Assembly (NCBI RefSeq): GCF_018362775.1
Contig: NZ_JAGYXY010000004.1
Location: 295,630 to 359,629 of the forward strand
Direction: 5' to 3'
Source: Alistipes montrealensis
Lineage (GTDB): Bacteria; Bacteroidota; Bacteroidia; Bacteroidales; Rikenellaceae
Length of the DNA stretch: 64,000 bases
Shown piece after piece: positions 62,779-64,000 of the stretch (position 1 is the stretch's first letter; every line of letters begins with the position of its first letter). The notes under the pieces were generated by a model. The model saw only the letters and a list, made by a program, of their open reading frames with translations, was not told the origin of the DNA and did no database searches. The translations under genes and the position numbers were made by a program.

Positions 62779-64000
62779 TTAGGGATTCTGGTCCTCTTCG
62801 TTGATGTTCGGGTTGGCGTCGAGCTCGGCTTTGGGAATGGTCAGCACCCAATCGTAGGTGTCGGGTTTGGTGATGTTTACATTCCGGCGGTTCATGGTCG
62901 AGATGCACTCTTCGGAAAAACCGTCGTCCGCGCGGCGGTCGATGCCCTGCCCCAGGCGGCGTACGTCGAACAGGCGTCCGTACTCGCCCCACAGTTCGAT
63001 GCGGCGCTGGGTGATGATGTCTTCGAGCAGCGAACCGGTCCAGGTCGTGGTCGTGGCGCCGAGCAGCGTGCCGCTGCGGTTATTGGCATTGTAGCCGGGG
63101 TCGCGGTCGGCCATGACGGTGTTCATCAGTTCGCGGGCGCTCTTGATGTCGTCCTGCCTCAGCGCGGCTTCGGCGGCGGTGAAATACATTTCTTCGACGC
63201 GCATGTAAATGTAGTCGCCCAGATACGACGCGAGGTTGCTGAACGAAAACTTCCTGCTGACGTAAGGCGATTCCTTGTCCGAGGGGTCCCACCAGTCACG
63301 GCGGATGTCGGTCGCGCTGATGCGGTTGTAGAGCTGCCTGTTGATCAGTTTCGGAGCTGCTTTGGCATAGGCCCCGTCCTTGTTGTCCATGTGGGTGAAG
63401 AAGCCGGCGTAGACGCCCGACTGGTCGGCGACCTGGATGCCTGCACCCCACATGACGTTGGGTTTGTCGAGCGAGTTCATGCCGCCCATCAGTTCGCTTT
63501 TGGCTCCGACCGTGTAGCCGCCTTCGTCGATCACGCGCTTGGCCGATTTGAACGCGCCGTTCCAGTCGCCTTCGGCCAGGCAGGCGCGCGATTTGATGCC
63601 CAGCGCCACGAAGAGCGAGATGTGCGACTTGTTGTTCTCGGCCAGCGTGGTCTTCAGTCCCTTTTCGAGCAGTTCGATGGCGCGGTCGATGTCCTGGTCG
63701 ATCCGGTCATAAACCGTGCGCAGCGACTCGCGGGGTTTTCCTCCCGTGTCGATCGACGTTCCGGTGGTGTAAACCGGAACACAGGCTTCGGTCCAGCGCG
63801 AGGTGTTCGTCATGGCGTTGTACGGCGCACGCGAGAACCACGTCGCCAGATTGAGGTAGCAGAGCGCGCGGATGGCGTAGGCCTGTCCCACGACGTAAGC
63901 CACGTCGGCTTCGCTCCCTTCCATCGTGGATTCAACGTCGATGATGTAGTTTACGTTAGCGATCCATTTGTAGTTAGCGTACCAGACATCGTACGAGCGG
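62779..64000 (-). CDS. SusD/RagB-family lipoprotein, C-terminal part (5' end outside window)
   Basis: The frame is open to the right edge, so at least 406 residues of a SusD-type protein are visible. Typical segments are YVVGQAYAIRALCYLNLATWF, a TPR-like VALGIKSRACLAEGDWNGAFKSA (VALGIKSRACLAEG), YMRVEEMYFTAAEAALR, IITQRRIELWGEYGRLFDVRRLGQGI and the terminal NPNINEEDQNP. The upstream edge has VWYANYKWIANVNYIID, the early helix of this family. The cognate SusC should lie to the right. It begins a second import locus, distinct from the SusCD locus at 30-36 kb, whose ligand is not indicated here. Confidence 0.93.
   Translation of the reverse strand, partial: RSYDVWYANYKWIANVNYIIDVESTMEGSEADVAYVVGQAYAIRALCYLNLATWFSRAPYNAMTNTSRWTEACVPVYTTGTSIDTGGKPRESLRTVYDRIDQDIDRAIELLEKGLKTTLAENNKSHISLFVALGIKSRACLAEGDWNGAFKSAKRVIDEGGYTVGAKSELMGGMNSLDKPNVMWGAGIQVADQSGVYAGFFTHMDNKDGAYAKAAPKLINRQLYNRISATDIRRDWWDPSDKESPYVSRKFSFSNLASYLGDYIYMRVEEMYFTAAEAALRQDDIKSARELMNTVMADRDPGYNANNRSGTLLGATTTTWTGSLLEDIITQRRIELWGEYGRLFDVRRLGQGIDRRADDGFSEECISTMNRRNVNITKPDTYDWVLTIPKAELDANPNINEEDQNP

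Overview
The window is about 60% G+C with tightly packed genes. It shows several hallmarks of the order Bacteroidales: TAnnTTTG (-7) promoters instead of -35/-10 boxes, SusC/SusD pairs, a 286-residue primary sigma factor lacking region 1.1, GldH, NamZ, DUF2723 and a fimbrillin-like lipoprotein. High G+C with these families suggests an Alistipes-like (Rikenellaceae) gut commensal. That genus call is inference. No rRNA, tRNA, CRISPR array or intact transposase gene was found.

Layout. 1-5.4 kb (+): end of transketolase, metK behind a probable SAM-II riboswitch, an HtrA/Deg protease and rpoD. 5.6-20 kb (mostly -): a membrane protein with ung, a BlaI/BlaR1-like pair with palindromic operators, a frameshifted GNAT gene, trmB, gldH-ricT, a MATE exporter, a TPR histidine kinase and a Clp ATPase. 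20-25 kb: a YfcE-type phosphodiesterase with rarA, an orphan + strand gene, aspS and a small outer-membrane barrel. 25.4-35.8 kb (-): a nutrient-uptake locus of SusC, SusD, DUF1735, a BACON-LamG-GDPD surface lipoprotein and, after a palindromic terminator, a GH36 alpha-galactosidase. 36-44 kb: tadA, a TPR protein, a 41-residue small protein overlapping a fimbrillin-like gene, queG, a fatty-acid-CoA ligase and asnA. 44-57 kb: a 160-bp MITE-like element, the DUF2723 glycosyltransferase-like protein, an RhlE helicase, a VanX-type dipeptidase, cysS, a second MATE exporter, a cytidylate-kinase-like protein, prfB, an A+T-richer orphan and namZ. 57-64 kb: a candidate structured RNA, an XRE regulator, a hexapeptide acetyltransferase, a 55-residue ferredoxin, serS, and the end of a second SusD-type locus entering from the right.

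Most notable. (1) The SusC gene has its signal peptide and mature part in different frames, and the break falls exactly on a nine-G tract. This is the arrangement of a phase-variable gene now OFF (or a one-base sequencing error). Two more nine-G tracts lie in the histidine kinase gene and between the ligase and asnA. (2) A roughly 215-nt unannotated RNA at 57.5-57.7 kb has its own promoter, a rod of stacked helices capped by a GNRA loop and a terminator-like 3' end; several features hold only for the minus strand. (3) A SAM-II-like aptamer precedes metK. (4) The BlaR1-like protein carries duplicated TonB C-terminal domains. (5) Small genes are described that simple ORF calling misses: the ferredoxin, the 41-residue protein and gldH with a TTG start.

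How the genes work together. Housekeeping translation genes (aspS, cysS, serS, prfB, tadA, queG, trmB) are interspersed with envelope functions. VanX-like and NamZ-like enzymes suggest peptidoglycan salvage. The SusCD-GDPD locus suggests uptake of a glycerophosphodiester-bearing ligand, possibly switched at the transporter.
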